The translations under genes were made by a program, and so were the position numbers. Shown one piece after another: positions 61,701-64,000 of a stretch of 64,000 bases of DNA. Positions within the stretch are counted from its first letter, which is position 1; each line of letters begins with the position of its first letter. The notes below the pieces were generated by a model. It was not told the origin of the DNA. It ran no database searches and saw nothing but the letters and a program-made list of their open reading frames with translations. The DNA comes from Flavobacterium sp. HSC-61S13 (GTDB lineage: Bacteria > Bacteroidota > Bacteroidia > Flavobacteriales > Flavobacteriaceae). The stretch is from contig NZ_JALJZV010000003.1 of the NCBI RefSeq assembly GCF_024171535.1, forward strand, positions 1 through 64,000, given 5' to 3'.

Positions 61701-64000
61701 TTAAGGTAGCGGCGTTAGCCTCTACATCTTTTACGCCTAAATTGCTTGGTTGACTACAATCTACTTCTTCAATTCTAACGTTATCAAGATACAAATAAGT
61801 AGTCGAGGCCGGGGTATTCACCCTCCAAGCTATATTAACAGGCCCTTGAACGCCTCCGATAAACAGCATATCCTCTTCCCAAGTGGCGCTTTTATGTATT
61901 TTAGACGTCAATGTGCGAGTAAAACCACTAACATTCGGACCATTTTGAGAAACTAGTACCTCAAAACTATTATTATAAGAAGCATTCGTTCTAAAAAAAT
62001 AACTTAGTTTATAGATTTTGGTGGAATCCAATTCAAAAGTAGGCGACACCAGATAATCATCGTGCGGCGCAGTTGAAGAAGGTCCATAAAAATACATGGA
62101 ATGAGTACCCTCTTGCAAAACTGTTGAAGTACTCCAAGTATTGGAATCTTTATTGTTATTAATAATTGTCCAACACGCGATATTGTTCGTATCTGTATTA
62201 AAACCTTCAAAAAATGGGATCGGGAATGTTGTACATAATGTTGTAAAATATATCGGTCCTTGCCAAATACTGTTTGATCCCGCACTACAAATCGTACGAA
62301 CATAGAATTCATATTTAGTATTCCCCCCTAGAGCAACTCCAGTAAAATCTTTTGTAATGATATTGTCCTTTAACGTTGTTGCCGTTCCTCCAGTTGCTGG
62401 TTTAGTTCCGCCCGCTTTTTGAACATAGTATTCAAAGTCGACTGCACCTAAAGCATCTGTCCAAGAAATTGTCGCTTTATCAGCACCAATGTTTTTAACG
62501 CCCAAACTCATAGGTTCAGCGCAACCTATTAATTCTTCGACCGACACGTCGTCTATATACACTGTAGTAGACAGACTTGACGAAGTCACGTGCCAAGCCA
62601 AATTGATATCAGCATTTATTCCACCTATTACGGCATAAGCTTCATTCCATGTAGAAGTTGCCTCGTATTTGGCTTTTGGAACTATTGTTTGCGTAAATTT
62701 ATTGACCTTATCTGAACCGGTACTAGACATCAAAACTTCAAATTCATACTCATTCGAAGCGGTCGTAGTGGTTCTATATTTGTATTTTAATCTGTATTTT
62801 TTAGTTGCATCAAATTTTATAGGCGGTGAAATCATCCAATCATCATGCGGCACCTTAGCGGCGGTTGAAGATCCATAAAAATACATGGAATGGGTTCCCT
62901 CGAAATTTGTTGTACTTGTTTTCCAAATATTATTCCCTGTCGGACTCGTAGAGTCTGCGTTGGCGTCGACTATTTTCCAACACGCCAGTGATGGCGAGTC
63001 TGCATTAAAACCTTCCCAGAAAGGAACCTGCATAACTCCACAAGCCGTTTTTATAACGGAAGGTGCCGCTATCCAAAAACCCTTTTCTGTCGCACTACAA
63101 ACAGTACGTATCCACACATAATAATTCTTAGCAGGAGTTAAAGTGGTAAAACTATAAGTAGTCACATTATTTACTAAAACACCATTATCTGTATATTTAG
63201 GAATAACGTTAAAATCTGATTTATAAATTTCATAACTCATTGAAGTCACCCCTGTAGGTGCGACCCAATTAAGTGTTGCTGCCGAAGCAGTAACATTAGT
63301 CACGGTAATATTCTTTAGCGAATCACAATCTAATTTTACAAATTCGACATTATCGACAGCTGCTGGTGGCATATTAAAAAGACTATTATCATTACCCCAT
63401 TGGAAAATGATCTTTATTTTTTTACCAGCAAAACTGCTTAGATCCAGATTAAAAAGACTTTTCTTAAAAGTATCTTGTAGATTTAATCCATCATTTAACA
63501 AGATTCCTCCAGAATTTGCCACTGTCATTTTAACGTTAACGGCTGGTGTAAAAGTCGACGGTACAATCCACACGGCCAAATGATCATAAAGGATCGAAGT
63601 ACCCTCGCCCCTAGCGCGCCAATCAAAACTTAAAGAATAATTTTTAGAACCTGTAGGAATATCAATTACCTCGCTAATAGCATGTGAAACTGCTGTTGCA
63701 CCTGAATACGCATTAGACACTCCCTTATCATCAGAAATATACATGGATTTGCTTCCCCCATTATTTACAGCAGAACCGATATACCAAGCATTATTTGTTG
63801 CATTGACAAAAGTCCATTTGGAAGTGGCGCCTTCAAAGTCATCTTCAAAAACAATGTTGGGATCAGGGAGTGCTTTGGCTGCTATATCACGACCATTTAG
63901 ATCGAAATAGGGTTGTAAATACAACTCCGGAGCGTAAGATCTGGCTTCCCAATCGAACAAACTCCTATTGCTATTGATACCTCTATTGCCCGCCTGTAAA
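55762..64000 (-). CDS. Giant modular adhesin with type-B T9SS sorting domain (5' end outside the window)
   Basis: The frame stays open to the right edge (codons before position 63960 read ...QAGNRGINSNRS), so the N-terminus is missing and at least 2745 residues are present. The order seen is: a divergent choice-of-anchor J domain with a fibronectin III domain, six tandem modules each with a choice-of-anchor J domain (C...PF-EGF...CW) and a fibronectin III domain, a carbohydrate-binding-like domain, a choice-of-anchor L domain (DYLFASNSYIDGCTYTCKNG), Ig-like regions, and a last 80-residue gliding-motility type-B C-terminal domain (GISPNGDGKNDRFDL to GWVQINK). It should be exported by the type IX system and displayed on the surface for adhesion or gliding. 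The PorP/SprF genes downstream fit that role. Confidence 0.93.
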   Translation of the reverse strand, partial: LQAGNRGINSNRSLFDWEARSYAPELYLQPYFDLNGRDIAAKALPDPNIVFEDDFEGATSKWTFVNATNNAWYIGSAVNNGGSKSMYISDDKGVSNAYSGATAVSHAISEVIDIPTGSKNYSLSFDWRARGEGTSILYDHLAVWIVPSTFTPAVNVKMTVANSGGILLNDGLNLQDTFKKSLFNLDLSSFAGKKIKIIFQWGNDNSLFNMPPAAVDNVEFVKLDCDSLKNITVTNVTASAATLNWVAPTGVTSMSYEIYKSDFNVIPKYTDNGVLVNNVTTYSFTTLTPAKNYYVWIRTVCSATEKGFWIAAPSVIKTACGVMQVPFWEGFNADSPSLACWKIVDANADSTSPTGNNIWKTSTTNFEGTHSMYFYGSSTAAKVPHDDWMISPPIKFDATKKYRLKYKYRTTTTASNEYEFEVLMSSTGSDKVNKFTQTIVPKAKYEATSTWNEAYAVIGGINADINLAWHVTSSSLSTTVYIDDVSVEELIGCAEPMSLGVKNIGADKATISWTDALGAVDFEYYVQKAGGTKPATGGTATTLKDNIITKDFTGVALGGNTKYEFYVRTICSAGSNSIWQGPIYFTTLCTTFPIPFFEGFNTDTNNIACWTIINNNKDSNTWSTSTVLQEGTHSMYFYGPSSTAPHDDYLVSPTFELDSTKIYKLSYFFRTNASYNNSFEVLVSQNGPNVSGFTRTLTSKIHKSATWEEDMLFIGGVQGPVNIAWRVNTPASTTYLYLDNVRIEEVDCSQPSNLGVKDVEANAATLIWEDNFNKSWEYVIQPKGDGDPVGAGTVNAKDEVTVTKTTKGANLLGNTEYEFYVRSKCTGNKMSDWSGPFVFRTACSILTLPYLEGYEAVSKTKNCWTVLDVNNDGTSTSNMWNEYSGASSAQEGTMSMRFYGTGTDKVHDDWLISPAVNMVATDIYELSYYYRTNSSYVNEFEVSLSVNGLDPTEFKKPLVVKEGYKNGAYEKKTVYITGVVGKAYIGWHVTALATSYVYLDQIAIKKVDCIGPEDPKVTKVDSGSVTFEWEDKVNTNWEYFIQAAGGALPVGSGSLSKTKKVVTSKTNGAGAGNLLPNTEYEYYLRSSCGVGKNSEWIGPFKFRTLCSTQVLPFLEGFNKNSTTWACWTVVDANGDSSSATSNLWHLNTPAFEGDQSARFYGSGSKATLPHNDWLISPTFNFNATKIYRLKYHYRTSSSSSSSYSYEFAVLLSKTGTEISKFTEVVVPKKNYEASNDWKQETTFITSVGGDVNLSWQVTSPSEYSYIYIDNVILEEVTCPEPLNLGVKDEKDSSATIFWSDKFGSNWEYVVQKDGGAIPIAITTGSATKTKETIVAVDKDGKALEQNTEYEFYVRTDCGNGDSSDWSGPFKFRTACGVYKTPFKAGFDTSDQSLICWTIIDGNADAVSPTGTGIWKTSTVKFEGTHSMYFTGAKDKAPHNDWLISPKLNFETGKSYRLKYKYRTAVGTANINEFEVMLSNTGIAPASFTHTVVPKAEYTGSTDWIEEYVFIQGVSGVVNIGWHVTSATTAVNLYIDSVVVEEVKGCFEPLPSVIDSKDYQSNQATLFWDDKSGATNWEYFVQEAGSKYPTKNGTPTVKKENIVTNITSGAALKPNTDYEYYVRTICSVGGYSIWQGPFYFTTTCGVYTTPFWEGFNLSDKSYRCWSVIDANADATGTSTTNRWAMVTTAAGIFEGTHSMYFYGTSGKTHDDWLITPPITLDGGMYVLKYHYKATALNDNKLEVLLSTAGIDPKDFTTTVVTSRTNINANFVEEVAFINGIKGNVNLAWHVPSVGVTNLYVDNVSLKKVENCPEPYYVKLSNETTSSIDVSWTQDGGITSWEVVVMDYKDDATGTPLKTVPVTGAPSTTITGLPSGKGYTIYVRAKCSDNMTSSDWSTAIDGFTLVGTNNNCGGAIVVPINTGLDCSKAVSATFSGAAQSTISEPSCATIPQTTPPTNTSRKDIWFEFTATQATHLFKILDWVSPSGSSYGTVYGALYDVPCTAISSTVASTAVECFTLTSTLSSRAFNNLVPGNKYYIRLGLPATTATTYRDIFKVCINTPSYLEVSPSGTKYTPEELVKDVLVVSNCDLVTNVHYQVGDGSLATKSVNTLGSFTKNGTEFPFKEGIVMSTSEVQFVPGPFTTGAKGTNRNRWVGDKDLNDAINDTGGNPEWDKRMRVTQLEFDFFSIKDSIKFDYLFASNSYIDGCTYTCKNGSLFAAWLIDTTTGEGQNLAKIKGTNTPIALNTIWDTSKAGGTCQSSNPDLFWNQYERAGQSPAGEAPINFAGSTIGMSSETVYVVPGRTYHIKLAVMDFCTNDDHSSAVFFGAASFDLGNLDLGADLLVENGTALCNGEARTINSGLASEDVTIKWFKDDVLLPGEDKPDLVVSESGIYKVVAKYDAIDCDVMGEVRVEIFPPINTVVGAPKAFEICRNSLAPIKVDLTTVEDYMFRISDRTIYNVSYHQELADAESGTNPIGPIYELVTNGEDRKVFILVEDTRTGCKEVFELPFKVLKGELPVKREDLKVCATYTLPALEANQFYYTEAAAQGIQYQAGDVLTEVKTHKIYVLQKNDEAGCYEEISFNVTITAVVKADVFENVELECQLHQLAPLTENNRYFTQSGGQGIELIPGSLVPYAQIIYVYASSVDGLCTDESSFKVSYLDCPIQKGISPNGDGKNDRFDLKEHGVTSMVIYNRYGAEVFAFQGEYTDQWYGQDKSGKGLPDGTYYYVVIAHGKTRTGWVQINK
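58280..63042 (-). repeat. Six tandem anchor-J plus fibronectin III modules within the giant adhesin
   Basis: Module starts (the first Cys of C-x-x-x-x-x-P-(F/Y)-x-x-G-(F/Y/D)) fall at about 63042, 62235, 61473, 60684, 59877 and 59073, a period of 762-807 bp or about 254-269 residues. Each module ends with a fibronectin III domain carrying YEFYVRT or YEYYVRT and a C at the next module start. The DNA copies are clearly diverged, so these are old duplications rather than recent slippage. Confidence 0.9.

Overview
The window comes from a low-GC member of the Bacteroidota, almost certainly a Flavobacteriaceae-type bacterium; the genus cannot be read from the sequence. The support is: gliding and type IX secretion genes (GldH, an SprE/PorW-like lipoprotein, two PorP/SprF proteins, a giant adhesin with a type-B C-terminal sorting domain), many -7 promoter boxes of the Bacteroidota form TAnnTTTG, a split ATP synthase cluster without atpD and atpC, and families largely restricted to the phylum (DUF5687, DUF5689, HU-CCDC81/SPOR). 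No rRNA, tRNA, CRISPR array, transposase or integrase was seen.

Bases 1-4700 are an accessory island. Small minus-strand genes (membrane proteins, a lipoprotein, a WHDA-type soluble protein), two of them broken, are separated by about 210-280 bp non-coding units. Each unit has GC-rich inverted termini related to CCCCGCTACCGC, hairpins and usually its own terminator. One orphan reading frame ends one base before a lipoprotein start and looks like the severed tail of a polymorphic toxin. The best reading is a store of orphan immunity cassettes that recombine through the units.

Bases 4700-17700 hold a short SSB, a GNAT-nitrilase fusion, a zinc-ribbon protein, a secreted NPP-type phosphodiesterase, a GNAT-SDR fusion, a PerM/AI-2E permease, the scoA-scoB CoA-transferase pair, and the ricT-gldH-PBP1A block. 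Bases 18000-22230 hold a TonB-dependent receptor paired with a DUF5689 lipoprotein. Bases 22360-31140 are a long minus-strand run, sprE - bactofilin - atpZ - DUF6168 - atpBEFHAG, which joins a secretion/motility lipoprotein to the proton-coupled ATP synthase.

Bases 31300-49900 are mostly housekeeping: an ABC exporter pair, TerC, gpsA, yicC-gmk-nadD, an ArsC-like protein, the tRNA-wobble hydroxylation operon trhO-trhP-ferredoxin, recA, plsC, trpS, dprA, an HU-CCDC81/SPOR protein, a thioesterase and an S1/P1 nuclease. TrhO carries an 80-residue C-terminal domain that is clearly homologous to the C-terminus of the unrelated enzyme TrhP next door. A 24-bp perfect palindrome sits at the -33 position of the trhO promoter.

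Bases 49900-64000 are a surface/secretion locus on the minus strand: a giant modular adhesin (cut by the right edge), two nearly identical PorP/SprF proteins, a TPR/PD40/OmpA envelope protein and a Ser/Arg-rich exported protein. The adhesin ends in a type-B sorting domain, the class of cargo that SprF-like proteins help export.
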